Positions 22,163-33,055 of a DNA stretch of 36,412 nt are shown piece by piece. Under the pieces are notes generated by a model, which made no database searches, was not told where the DNA came from, and worked only from the letters and a program-made list of their open reading frames with translations. The stretch is from contig KN892204.1 of NCBI GenBank assembly GCA_000934455.1, forward strand, positions 14,439 to 50,850. Reading direction: 5' to 3'. This DNA is from Apostichopus parvimensis (Eukaryota; Echinodermata; Holothuroidea; Aspidochirotida; Stichopodidae). Positions within the stretch are counted from its first letter, which is position 1, and every line of letters starts with the position of its first letter. A program made the position numbers and the translations under genes.

Positions 22163-24234
22163 GTCTTTTGAAATTTTGTTGCTCAGAGCCGTTTTGTGTT
22201 AAGGATAAGAAGTATGGGAGGCCGTACAATCAAACATGATTTATGGTCAGGTCATTAGATATCCGGCATAAAAGCAAAGGAAAACTAAAATGAAAGTGAG
22301 TGCGAAGAAGTAGATCTGTGCTGAGATGCTTTCTTTTCTGGGATATATGTAATCAATACACAAAAGAATTCATCCATCTGAGAATATTATTCCACGAATG
22401 TCATGTATTCGTTACAATCTTTCATGCTTTTCATTCAAAGGAATGGGGTCCAGTCTGTTTAGTTTTATATTCAAATACCTCCTCTTTATTGGGGTTTTAT
22501 TTTGAATAATTTTGTAAGTCGATTCTACTTACTGTCCCATGTAACTGTGCATCTAGTCGAGGTTAATGTTTGCGACTGAATGTTTACCCGGAAACTCACA
22601 ATTTGAGATTTTACGACGACATGCCTGAGAGGCTATAGAACTCTGTATTTTACTTCACACAGGAATAAAGTTTTTGAGTCTTTCTGACAGTAATAAAGCA
22701 ACACTCACACTCACAATTAATTTAAGACTACAGACCATTAATCTGAATTCAAAAGAAGTCTATGCATGTGGTCCAGGATTAATCGTACTGTGGGCTATGA
22801 ATCCCCAAATACTACCACGTTGTGAGAGAAGACTGTTACTGTGTGTTTTAAATCAGCTCAAATTCTATCAGGAAACAGTTCATGCTTTTCAAAACCAACT
22901 GTAATGTAGGTCTACAACTAGATTTTACACATTATCCGATAAACAGCATAATTTTAAGACAAACTTAAGAATTAATAATACATTGGTACTTTATGTTAAC
23001 GATTAATATATTTTTACTACAATTAAATGTGCAAAAAGAGTAAGATATAGTAGCAAAAATCTATGTTTACAAGGTTGTGTCCTGTAAGTGGTGTGTGCAG
23101 TCTCGGACTTAAGCCCTGAAACAGCAGTAGACGAGACCCACACTGCTGCACTGCATAAATGTTGTTGGACATCTTACTGTACCACCACTTCCTATTTTAC
23201 ACTGTACGTAAATATCAAGGGTGTCCTAACATCACTAAATAAATACCAAGAAGCTCAGAACAAACAATATGTGTACTTCATATCTGAAATACAAGTTTCA
23301 TGTGTGTGATACCATACAATGAGTATAGGGCAACCTTTGGCTTTAGGTAGGACGGTATCTTCTTACGGTATTTATATATTCTTAACGTTACTGGGACCCA
23401 AGCTTGCCAATGTACAGCTTTCTCGGAGTACGAAACAAAAACAGACATTTTATTCTAATTTGCATATTTCGATTCACACTATGCATGAAGTTTGCAGATC
23501 AATATCAATACCAAACATTTGAGAAAATATTCATCTTTTTCACGATAAAACATGGTGTGGCAGGATGTGCTTTTTTTTACCTATACTGTAGGTTATGCAG
23601 ATTACAAAATTATGTAAATATGTTGAACCATTTGTCACTACAATATCCCTTTAAGCTACGAAGATGGCAAAATGAATACATATACTTTTTTAACGATTAT
23701 ATCTCTGCGGAGGAATCTCGCAACCATAAAACCTCTCCGATTAAAAAAGGGTGACTTCCATTATTAAAAGTTTTCAGCTTTTAACAACAACGTGAAGTCT
23801 TCAAATCCATTGCTACGCTTGGAGAGAATGATTACCACTCAATAGTCCATAATCCTACCTGAAACGGTGGCTCTAGAATCTGCTCCGTTGGCTAAGATCT
23901 ACACCAAAGTCACCCATATATATACTTACGGCAGAAATTATGGAGGCATTTTTATTGGAATATTTGATGAGGTATAAATGGGGGGGAAGTCTTCAGCCAG
24001 AGGCAATTTCAGAGTTTTAAACAAACATTTGGTAAAGGAATTAAGGCTGCCTCAATGGGGGCCGACAGAGGTTGTCAACAAAAGTCACGTCAATAATTTA
24101 GAATGATAAACAGCCAGCTTAGGAATATCAAATCCTTTCAAGTCTTTCCCTCTCGATCTCTGGGATTCCTTAATATTGACCTAACTTGTTTAGAACGTAA
24201 TGAACTAACAGTATATGACCATGCAGCTGCCTCG
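22163..24234. other. Non-coding stretch
   Basis: Several short frames (22300-22509, 22674-22904, 23088-23309, 23404-23754) overlap chance splice signals. None carries a recognisable domain. A donor-like GTAAGT on the minus strand near 23930 has a poor upstream acceptor. No feature is called. Confidence 0.4.
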
Positions 24235-24374
24235 TACAGGACTGTGGACCACCTATTCTGAAATGGAACAATCCTGTGCAATGTACAGGACTGTGGACCA
24301 CCTATTCTGAAATGGAACAATCCTGTACAATGTACAGGACTGTTGACTACCTGTACTAAAATGGAACAATCCTT
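24235..24374. repeat. 49-bp tandem repeat, 2.9 copies
   Basis: Units begin 'tacaggactgt' at 24235, 24284 and 24333, exactly 49 bp apart, and run through 'ctgaaatggaacaatcc'. Copies 1 and 2 are almost identical, while copy 3 has several substitutions. The minus-strand frame across it is a by-product. Confidence 0.95.
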
Positions 24375-24411
24375 AAAATGAAGACAGAATTGTTGCACCA
24401 TCAGTTTGTAT

Positions 24412-24516
24412 TCTCCTCCCCCCTTTCCCTTCCTCTTTCCAAGTTATTCCCTCCCCCTTTCATCCAAGTTCCTCTCCGCCTCCCACCCCACAACTCCCTT
24501 CCCCCCCCCCCTCTTG
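24412..24516. repeat. Pyrimidine-rich tract with C10 run
   Basis: About 100 bp almost free of G, built from CCCTTTCC-like words and ending in a run of about ten C. The plus-strand frame across it is pure low complexity. Confidence 0.85.
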
Positions 24517-25002
24517 CAAGAATCTAAATATCTCAAAAATCAAACAAGATTTGATGATGATGAGTCTAGTTTTAAAGCTTCATTCACCATGGGAATGATT
24601 TTGTTTTTTATAGTTTTTCATGACCACTACTGATATAGTTGCCACAGCAATTATCTGACACACTAGTTCAGTTGATACTGTTGTACTAAACTTTACCCTT
24701 TCAGAGGCCAAGCATTTTATAAAAGTTCTGCCTAAATTACCCGCCGCGATGGAAATTGCATTTCGATTGAGAATGTCATTATAAAACATGGTTGAGCACA
24801 TTTTCAATACATACAAATTAAGCGCTTTCATTTACTTTATTGTTTTTTAATGCTTAAGTAATATTATACATTTAAACTTTTCTTTCCATTTTATATCACA
24901 AAACCCCTTCTGAACTGGCGTGTTCTCTAAGAGGGGGGACAGAACAGATGTAAATACACAATTACGTAGGCATTTTCCAGCCCATGGAAAATTAATTGGA
25001 TT

Positions 25003-25446
25003 TCAGCTATGATCCTCCTCAGCATTGGAGCTACCATCTGTAACCCTAAGGCCTTGTTTGGCAATAAGGAATTTGTCCTCTTCCAAGCCAGAGGATTTCC
25101 TCCAAATACTACAGTATCTTGAGAACTTAATAACCCTTAACGAAATTACCCACTTCTTCGGCCATGTTTCAAATGAGATTTCTGAAGCATTCACACGTAC
25201 AAAAATCAATTCTGGTGCGAAAACACAAGGAGGTACCGCAGGTTTGATTGAAGAATGGGTACTAAATAGTTTAAAGTGTTGAACCATACAGAGAAACTGT
25301 TGCTGAAGGCTATAGTAGACCGGCGGGGAATGGAAAACAGCTTGCAAAAGAGATACAGCAGAGACGTGGCGCGCGGAGGGCCTCCGCACCACCCGCACGG
25401 AAACAGGGGAATCATTTCCTGTGGATGGCATAGGCAAACGTGCCAA
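25003..25446 (-). CDS. Longest open frame in the window, uncharacterised
   Basis: This minus-strand frame is open for about 148 codons. It has an ATG at about codon 6 and a TGA end. The translation has mixed composition (for example PVSVRVVRRPSARHVSAV, EISFETWPKKWVISLRVI, SSGLEEDKFLIAKQGLRV) and lies in DNA richer in GC and CpG than the rest. No family or catalytic motif is recognised. An antisense frame on the plus strand (25025-25282) is equally protein-like (SKPEDFLQILQYLENLITLN, GTAGLIEEWVLNSLKC), so the coding strand is undecided. Internal splice-like sites exist ('gctgtatctcttttgcaag' on the minus strand; 'aattggatttcag' just upstream on the plus strand). A frame this long has a modest chance origin here. 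Confidence 0.27.
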   Translation of the reverse strand: MARLPMPSTGNDSPVSVRVVRRPSARHVSAVSLLQAVFHSPPVYYSLQQQFLCMVQHFKLFSTHSSIKPAVPPCVFAPELIFVRVNASEISFETWPKKWVISLRVIKFSRYCSIWRKSSGLEEDKFLIAKQGLRVTDGSSNAEEDHS

Positions 25447-27044
25447 AGAGTTCTAATCTTTGTTTTGAAGGGGCAAAAAACTGTGACTCACAAGTTATTT
25501 TGGCATACATGTGTGTCTTTGTGCCTACTAGTGTACTTTTAATAGACATCCTGAAATGTCACTTTTTCGGGTTTTCGGTTTGAAGAGGAAGGTTTTTGTT
25601 CTTTTACCTTTGCCCTTTTATTTGGTTTCTTGTTTCTTTTAATTTCTGCCTTGCTTGGACCCTTTTTGCCTTTATTTTTTGGGGCCTTGCTTTACATACC
25701 TGTAGGTGGATAGAGAATTACCATACTAATATAATACAGTACTGAATGTAAACAGACCGCAAAATTTGGTAAACAAATTAATCAATCGCCTTGTATCCTT
25801 TTTCCGGCCATTGCAAAATTCCCCTTTTTTTTACCCTTGGGGTGTTGCGTGCCGTTCTTTTTTTAGGTTTAAGCCTCCCATAATCTACAGCGATATGTTG
25901 GGGTAATAATTCTGTTAGCATTTGACCTATTGACCTCTTAGCTATGGTAGTGGCCTTTCTGTACCATTAACTTTCCTACCTGTAGATGAATTACTGTTAA
26001 TGATTTGATCTTGGTCTAATCACTGTTCTGCTGGCTGACCGAGAGAGGAATACTACTGTAGATGGAAATATTCTCTCCAAGCTGTTCTGTTACTGTTTAG
26101 AAAACTATATTTCTTAGTACTGTATGATAGATACTTAATATCATAATTCCAAGAAGACTTAAACAAGGGATGCATCTCCTTAGTAACACTCCCTTTCTTT
26201 CAATGAGTCTCTCATACACTGAATGGCCCCAAAACAAAATCTAAATACTTAGAGCTTAAAGACTAACATTTTTAATTTCCAAAGCTGTTAATCCCATCTG
26301 TGAAGGATATCAACATCGTGCTTTCGAGCAGAGACTTGATTTTAAAGTCAATAAAGCAAGCAAACAGACAATGATGTCTGCTTTAATTCTTTCCATGCAT
26401 TATTTTACGAATGTAAGCTTCTGGGACATCCTGATCGAAATGTAAAAGACATCAGTCAACCAACGACTTTACTACTTTCATAACAGGAAAATAAACATGT
26501 TTATTTTGAAACTAGTACTCTGTATGATTGGTTATACATGCACAAGATTTAGCTGTATTTTTTTTCTGCTCTCTACGAGCCCAAAATTTATGACTCCATC
26601 ACTCATGAGTAGTCACAGTATTACACTGATTAATTACAAACTTCCCGTATTAATTACCAAATTAATCAAGATTGAATGTACAAGATAACCTCATAGGATA
26701 CTCAACATGTACAGTACAGTACATTCATTATTCATACCAAAGCCAGCACAAAGGAGAGATCGGGTACATGTTACAAAATTTAAACCTTCCCAACGTGACA
26801 TTCGCACGACGTCATTTACAAATTACACCTCGACTAATAACTCATCTAGTCCCGTACAAACAACATCTTTACATGTATCATCATAAATTGTGAAAAGAAA
26901 ATAAATTATTAATTTTCACTCTTCGATGTTTCTATCTCAAGCCTCTGACATGTTTTTCTTTTATCTCTATATCTCTCCCTTTTTTCTCTAAGCTATAGGG
27001 AAAGAATGAATTTTGTCGATATGTAAGGGTGCACTAATCAAAAT
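25447..27044. other. Non-coding stretch with one weak frame
   Basis: T-rich at 25550-25690, AT-rich after. A plus-strand frame of 61 codons (26260-26445) reads ISKAVNPICEGYQHRAFEQR and onward and contains a good donor (GAAT/GTAAGC at 26413). Its acceptor is unclear, so it is only noted. A TACAGTACAGTACATT cluster lies near 26709. Confidence 0.35.
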
Positions 27045-27415
27045 ATCAATCTCCAAAGGCCATCTAAGCCCGGCTGACGTTATTGTTCCTGATGCAATTT
27101 TTACTCGGTCTCGTCATCGTAAAGTAAGACAGTCTGTCAGCCAAATCTCTGTGTTAGGATGGAAATCTCCCAATAAATACTACCCTCCCTGCCATGTACT
27201 TTGTAACCACGGCGCCAGCCTCATCAACCACCAGTAAATTAGGAGAGACTGAATACAGCACGACAGCGGAAACAACACCACTACTGTCTATAAATAAGCT
27301 CAATTCCCACAAATTGGTTTGGACTTCGATTCCCGATGAGCTTCAAATCTACGGCTCGGATTACATGCGTTATGATTATCTCCATCATGTTTTTGGCCAT
27401 TGTTTATCAATTTAA
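27045..27415. other. CpG-richer island with protein-like frames on both strands
   Basis: CpG words are dense here (for example 'cccggctgacgtt', 'actcggtctcgtcatcgt', 'acggcgcc', 'acgacagcgg'). On the plus strand one segment ends RSRHRK at a GTAAGA donor. A second frame from the ATG at 27194 runs TTAPASSTTSKLGETEYSTT to a stop at 27415. On the minus strand a frame reads ELSLFIDSSGVVSAVVLYSV then VVDEAGAVVTKYMAGR before a GTAGTA donor-like site. Because both strands look acceptable, I annotate an island (exon, promoter or enhancer) rather than a gene. Confidence 0.35.
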
Positions 27416-28480
27416 GATGCCTGTTTCATTCTTACAACTGGAGATCGGAGAGATAAAGTTTAGGTTTTCTCTATACCCATAATTCCCTCATCAGGTTAGC
27501 TTTGCAATTTACCAAACTGCTGTCAACTTCCATGAAAGTCACAGTTTGTGCCGAGGAGTTGACTTAAAGGAACTCGCATCAAACGCATTCCTGGGAGTGA
27601 AGTGCCTCCCGAACGTGTCAATGCCTGCATTTAAATTTTTTAAATTATTCACTAAAAGGAGAGTTGGCAAAAGAGTGACTTTTATACAAGTTTTCAAGTA
27701 TTATTCATAATTGTTTATAATACATACTTCTTTTATACTTTGTTAAGAGGCACATAGCTTAATTACAGTATGTATTATATTTATTTATCATACGTGGTAT
27801 TGCCTGAGAGGGTAATAGAACTTGTGAGAGTACATTGGTTAATTTGTACTCTGCTGCAGTTGGATCAATATAAAACAATAGGTAGTCCAGGGGCTAAAGA
27901 AAAGCTATGTTTATCATTTCAATTGATATTATTAGAAAGATTTTATGGATATTAAATGACTTCATACAAATTTGGTACCTGAACAGTAATGAAATTTACT
28001 TCTGACTTTCACATAAAAAAGACATGTTTATAACATATTAACAGGCCCTTTTTTTAAACTTATTTATGCATAGAGACCTTTGCTAACTGGTACACAGATA
28101 TTTGAAAAGTACTTTTGAGGCAGCTTTTCAACCCCTGAAAACAAAACTGTCATTTTCGAGTGTTTTAAGATGAAAATCTGAAAGGCTGAAGGCCGAGCAA
28201 ATTTCCGGATATTGCAAAAGGAAGAGATGCTTTGCTTAAAGTTTTCTTTCTTTTAGTTCAAAACCCATCGGTTTTACAGGAGGAGAGTAATCTTCAATTC
28301 GAGTTACTGCTTCTCATGATAGGAATAAGGAATATTAAGTAGAAAAACTTCCACAGCCTCAACTGCTTGACTACTTAGCAGATAAAATGGGGTGATTAAA
28401 ATACAAGAACTCAATGAACTTTAGGCCTACTGTACAATAGTATCAGTAGTCCATCTTTAACGGTTCATCAATTAACTTAC
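27416..28480. other. Non-coding stretch
   Basis: AT-rich, with no sustained frame except a chance one at 27770-27955. No RNA, repeat or mobile element is recognised. Confidence 0.5.
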
Positions 28481-28585
28481 TTTCCGCCATTTGTCTTTGC
28501 AGGATGGGTAGGAGTTGGAGAGTGGGTGAGTGGGAGTTGAGTTGGGGGAGGGGGAGGGGGAAGAGGAGGGGGAGAGGAGGAATTT
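28481..28585 (-). promoter_or_regulatory. Polypyrimidine tract (minus sense) ending at an ATGGCGG first-exon-like site
   Basis: Read on the minus strand, about 85 nt of C/T-rich sequence (complement of the G/A tract at 28500-28585) leads to 'ctgcaaag', then ACAAATGGCGGAAA, then a GTAAGT donor. This can be read as an acceptor plus a 14-nt exon, or as a 5' UTR with an initiator Met-Ala-Glu codon run spliced in phase 1. ATGGCGG is also the core of YY1-type sites, common at animal transcription starts. A phase-1 end would not fit the exon at 838-951. The plus strand has its own acceptor-like 'tttgtctttgcag' here. No single reading is secure. Confidence 0.25.
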
Positions 28586-29416
28586 TAGAAGGGTTAGACA
28601 GAGAACATGAATAATAGTAGGTGCTGTACTTTCTGCAGTTACCCCAATTATAATGGAATAGTTATGGTACAGTATGCTTCAGCATGGCTACCTCCCCCAA
28701 CCCCCATGTGCACACACACCAAAGTATGCCAGTGTTTTGCCTGTCTGCACCTACAGTCTGTACTGTACAAGATGTACGTTACTTCACGCTACTTTCAAAT
28801 TTAATACTACTTAAATTCCTACTGAACAGTTACATGTGTGACACCAAAAATGCTCTCTCCTGGATCTGGGAAACACACCCCTCCTCCCCCCTCCCCCCAT
28901 CTCTGTCTGCCTACTATAGAGTTCTCATGCATATAGACCTACAGTATACCTATCGGCCTAGTATATAAAAACAAATAGACCATATTACATCATTTAACCT
29001 ACACTATAGATCAATAGTATGACATCATGAAATGAAAATTATGAGTGGCCTCGAATATGACTTCAAGCTCCATGATTTGTCATCCATACGTGCAAATTTA
29101 TGTTTTACAGTCTCTAGCTCACATAAAACTCATGGTTTGGCCTACTGCCTCTCCTTTAACCTACTACCATTATCTTAGAGTCTGATAGATTGCCAATACT
29201 GATAACGTAAAATCAAACATCAAACTCCAAACAAACAAAATCAGAACTTGAAAACGGAAACCAATATGCTGCTCCATTTTGTCGCCTATTTTTATCACCG
29301 TGTTCTTGCTATACATGATTTTTTTTTGCTCTGCCTTTTGAAAAGTTACAAATTTAACTTTTGTAGTCTTCATATGATTTTTTTTTTTTATTATTATTAT
29401 TCTTTTTACTCCTCAG
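28586..29416. other. Non-coding stretch
   Basis: AT-rich, with a short C/T tract at about 28876-28905. Weak frames at 28607-28968 show nothing recognisable. Confidence 0.4.
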
Positions 29417-29486
29417 ACAAAAGACGACAACTTGAGAATGAAAGCAGAAAGGCAAAACGTTATTGGCAAGCATATATGCACATGAA
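29417..29486 (+). CDS. Exon candidate, 70 nt
   Basis: On the plus strand a T-rich run ends 'ctttttactcctcag', a strong acceptor. The segment reads two bases, KRRQLENESRKAKRYWQAYM then HM, then two bases, before GTGAGA. The peptide is basic, rich in Lys, Arg, Glu and Gln, and free of Pro and Gly, so it is compatible with a helix or coiled coil. The start (phase 1) and end (phase 2) differ, so it could not be skipped without a frameshift. Family not recognised. It is on the opposite strand to the best exon pair and would need an independent gene. Confidence 0.32.
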
Positions 29487-31098
29487 GTGAGACCTTCGTA
29501 TACGACAAAATTATTGATCCCAAAACCCCACGGAGAAATTATATCTATCTCTTGACAATAAAATTTGCAAATATTGCTGCCTTGTGAGAATAATGGTCTT
29601 TTTGGCTGAAAAAGCAATATACACTGGCCTCGCTTGGTTGAAACTGCATCGACATGACTGTGTGACCGAAACGGGGAGAGAGAGAGAGAGAGAGATGCAG
29701 AGAACATGGGGAAATTGCTATGGCAAGAACTAATTGGAAAATGAAGTTGGTGAAATGTCATAAACAATGCATCCACACGCTCCAGATGAGGCTGGTCGCA
29801 GTCCACTGGTTATTATAATAGACGACAATATTGGAACCACAGCCTCGATCATCAGTCAGCTTATACACTGGATGACGAAAGGAACAAATATAAAAACAAT
29901 CCGCAAAACTGTAATCGCATCTAAAGATGTTTGGCTTGATCAATGATAATGATATCAAGCCAATATCATGCGCATATTACGTTGATACATGCACTCGAAG
30001 CAGTTACTTCCAGTCGATCACTTTCAAGGAAAAGATTCTTCTTTTTTTTTTCTTTTTCTTTGTGGTATTTTGTAAATCTATGATCAAAGTGATATGATCC
30101 ACTATTCATGACTAATTTACTTAAATTCAAAATTCAAGGATTCTGGCTTATATAGAGTATTTGTCTGTTGTTGTCAATGCAGTACTTGTGTACTGTATGT
30201 CTGTAATTAATTCGACTCATTCATCATCATCATCACCAAATGGACAGATCACCATACACACTTACAGTAGCAGTCTGAGTTATGAAGTATTTAAGTAAAA
30301 GAGCTATAATCGCTACAGTTTAGTATGACCTAGTTTCACCTACAGTACATCAAAAGTTTGGTCTCGGCTCTACCCAAGTCCACGCAATATTAAGGGACAA
30401 ATTCGGTTGTGGTCATGATTGTGAGAATCCTAAAATTACTTCTTCCCGATTTTTAATCAATATTCCTACTCATTTCCTCCTTCTGGTTTGTCTGTTAATA
30501 TTTTCTTCTTTTGACATTTGTTTTTTCGAATACATGTAGTTAATTGTACTAATTAAGACCAGAAAGACATCATTTTGTTCTCTTTCAATGGGCACTCAAC
30601 TTACTCAGGACTCCCATACAGTTAGAGAGACTTGCAGGAGAATAAGTGTCTGATAAATACTGCGTCCATCGATACTTTGATTAGTTTTCCAGGAGTTTGA
30701 CTTCCTAGCTTTGTTAGAATACTTTAACAGATCTACTACTGTACGTTCAGACTGGTACAGTGTAATAGTCTTTAACATGCACTAGTGGGTATTCTTACCT
30801 AATAGCATACAGGCTAATGCTTTCAAAGTAGTGTATGTATACAACGGGGTTTAAAATATACTATATTTTTAAAATATTAATTAAAATATTAATTACAAAT
30901 ATAAACATGTGCATTAAAATGCCTGGAAAAGTACATGATCGAAACAGCCCCATTTTATTTGGAACAGCTGAAAAATTTGAAGGTCACCCCATGGTGGCTA
31001 CCTACTGTATTCAACAGTGGTGTCAAACCATACACTTGGTATCCATTTTCTTTTAATACATTTACAGTATCTAGAAATGTGTTAACCTATAGGAACGT
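29487..31098. other. Mostly non-coding, with a GA microsatellite
   Basis: A (GA)n run lies at about 29674-29694. The minus-strand frame at 29354-29806 translates that run and T-rich DNA and is not supported. At 30865-30900 'aaaatattaatt' is repeated. A donor-like GTAAGA on the minus strand near 30795 has no good exon in front. No other feature is seen. Confidence 0.4.
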
Positions 31099-31166
31099 AC
31101 TGTACTGCACTGTACTGTACGTACTGTACGAAACTGTACTGTACTGCACTGTACGTACTGTACTAA
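31099..31166. repeat. Short tandem repeat of GTACTGTAC-like units
   Basis: Overlapping GTACT, GCACT and GTAC words ('gtactgtactgcactgtact', then the same block again) form a local repeat of an approximately 35-40 bp higher-order unit. It is the densest cluster of the TACTGTA word that is common across the window. Confidence 0.8.
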
Positions 31167-31386
31167 GTTAAATGATAGAGTCCAGGAATAATTAGTTTGG
31201 TGATACACATCCATACACATCTACAGAAAACCATGACGCAAAATGGCCACATTGTTACGATAATATGAATACTGTATGTAATACTGAGTATTGTACACAG
31301 AACTCTGATATTTTCAGAAAAATAGCACTGATCGAAAATCATCCCCAAAAAGTGCTTTGTAAATGATGCAAAACACCTAAATTATT

Positions 31387-31404
31387 CCCCCCCCCCCCCC
31401 CCCC
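31387..31404. repeat. Poly-C run of 18
   Basis: Uninterrupted C18 on the plus strand. The true length is uncertain, because long C runs are poorly resolved by sequencing. Confidence 0.95.
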
Positions 31405-31462
31405 GTGTATAATACAGTATAATGTATTAATAGCGTTTTACAGTTACTTCCTGGTTACTGTA

Positions 31463-31870
31463 TTACTTCACATGGATACCAAGTCTTGGAAGTGTGTGAT
31501 GATACAGTACTGTACAGGCAGTAGGCTTGTATTGAGAGAGGTGAGGACAGAAAACTTCCCCGAAGGGGTCAATCTCTTTCCATTGAACATTCACACACCC
31601 TATTGTCCTAGATAATATCTCCTCTCTCTTCGCTGTATAACAATCAATTCTGAGACCTTCGCTGGTACAGAGACCTCCAGTGTCTGTTCTACTAAGGATG
31701 CCATTGATCCACATTTCTTTTCTTTTCTTTGGAGGAACACACACACAGGGTATAATATATAATGGTAGCATGAATATATGACACAACACAAATTGATCAA
31801 TCACACTATAAGACTCTACTGTTGCTGTACATGTACAGTAGTTGTGCAAGTAACAACATGTATTCTCCAC
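31463..31870 (-). CDS. Uncharacterised 135-codon ORF, low support
   Basis: The minus-strand frame contains a protein-like middle (KKRKEMWINGILSRTDTGG, GLRIDCYTAKREEILSRTIG, QWKEIDPFGEVFCPHLSQYK), preceded by 'tgtgtgtgttcctccaaag', a fair acceptor. A second minus-strand frame over the same DNA (SMASLVEQTLEVSVPAKVSE) is also protein-like. The N-terminal third is a Cys/Tyr/Ile-rich translation of AT-rich sequence. No family is recognised and no clear donor closes it. A frame of this length is near chance expectation for the window. Confidence 0.22.
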   Translation of the reverse strand: MENTCCYLHNYCTCTATVESYSVIDQFVLCHIFMLPLYIIPCVCVPPKKRKEMWINGILSRTDTGGLCTSEGLRIDCYTAKREEILSRTIGCVNVQWKEIDPFGEVFCPHLSQYKPTACTVLYHHTLPRLGIHVK

Positions 31871-31957
31871 TGCATATATACTGTACTGTACTTAGGATCT
31901 CAGGAAAGATACATGTAAAAAACCTAGAATTGGTTGGTGAACCATTTGAATGATTTG

Positions 31958-31990
31958 GGAAAGGGGGAAGGGGGAGGGGGTGGGGGATGA
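31958..31990. repeat. G-rich purine tract
   Basis: 'gggaaagggggaaggggg' followed by 'aggggg' and 'tggggg': a short G-rich run with several G4-5 blocks that could form a quadruplex. Confidence 0.7.
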
Positions 31991-32251
31991 TCCTATTTTT
32001 CTATGAGGAAGGAACTGGTTAGGGGAGAAGGTACACTATTCATGGCAACTTGTACACACATGCACACACACACATGTGTACCTACAGTAGTAGTCTGATA
32101 CTGCCATATATTAGAATGTCACCCCAAAACCTTACTTGTTTGTGGAAGTGACTTAACCTTTCTTTGATCAGAACCCTGTTTACAAATTGAGTAATTCCTC
32201 TGTTAAAATCCATTTCCTATCCTTAATATGAGGAAGAGTTGAAGACTGAGG

Positions 32252-32527
32252 ATGTGCTATGCAGAACGAACGGTAAAATACCTCTGGTCGATGGTCGATT
32301 CAAGCTATAGAGATATCGATTCTTCAAGATGTTTTGTTGGGTACAGAAACAGTTGGTTTTCGTATTTACAGTTATGTGACCTTCACGAGATGTACTTTGC
32401 AGGATGTGTGTCTGAAACACCTGCACTTTACTCTTTGAGATGTGACCGGAATCAGAATCAGGCTTCTATCCAGGAACTTGAGACGACCTATCCAATCCGT
32501 GATGGCATGCATTTGACCACTTCCTAA
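32252..32527 (+). CDS. Uncharacterised 91-codon ORF, very low support
   Basis: A plus-strand frame with an ATG (MCYAERTVKYLWSMVDSSYR) and a hydrophilic C-terminal part (CDRNQNQASIQELETTYPIR) ends at TAA. Local CpG is a little raised. No splice site pair, domain or neighbour supports it, and comparable frames are expected by chance. Confidence 0.15.
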   Translation: MCYAERTVKYLWSMVDSSYRDIDSSRCFVGYRNSWFSYLQLCDLHEMYFAGCVSETPALYSLRCDRNQNQASIQELETTYPIRDGMHLTTS

Positions 32528-33000
32528 TAGAAGCAGTCAATTCTTATCACTGCTCTCTACCCCAAGTCGGCAATTATGAAAATGGTGACAAAATAACTTC
32601 TAACAGTTTTTATGTTAATGTTTAATAGATCTGAGCCTCTAAATACTTTTTGTTTCAACGCACCTTGCAACTGCAAGGTACATGGGGCATTTTAGGGTAA
32701 AGCGATCATGTTAAATATCAAATCAGTGTATAAATTTACATTAATAACAAGTCTCATGAGGTGCATTTTTCTTGGTTATTTTGTTACTTGTTCGACTGAG
32801 CGGAAATCAATACATGACATCACTGGCACAGGAAATGATTCTTCTTTTTTTTTTGTCATTTCTTAATGTACGTGTTTTGAAGTCGTTGACATTTTTCATC
32901 GTGTGGATGACCACCAGTATGAATTGACCAATGTAGACATTGTAATTTAATACAGTATTAACCAGACCTGTGTCCATAGAAATGAAGAGGTATCAATTCT
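32528..33000. other. Non-coding stretch
   Basis: AT-rich sequence with a T10 run near 32845. Nothing recognised. Confidence 0.5.
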
Positions 33001-33055
33001 TCTACTCCCCCTCCTGCCCCCTCCCCCTCACCCCTCCCCACTCCTCCTTTTGAAA
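33001..33055. repeat. CT-rich homopyrimidine tract
   Basis: C/T-rich run with CCCCTC and CTCC units, with single G and A interruptions. Confidence 0.8.

Noticed and set aside
24138-24401. 87-codon minus-strand ORF with repeated peptide
   Set aside because: It follows the 49-bp tandem repeat. A repeat of 49 bp changes frame at each copy and is not expected of a coding repeat.
28501-28612. Plus-strand Gly/Arg-rich ORF after a 'tttgtctttgcag' acceptor
   Set aside because: It is a translation of the G/A simple-sequence tract and has no independent coding support.
29354-29806. 150-codon minus-strand ORF
   Set aside because: It translates a GA microsatellite and T-rich DNA into Ser/Leu and Lys/Asn runs. 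It has no domain, and the plus-strand exon-like segment explains part of the region better.
31099-31166. Large hairpin made of GTACTGTAC repeats
   Set aside because: The complement of GTACTGTAC is GTACAGTAC, so the run is a directional tandem repeat and not self-complementary beyond GTAC.
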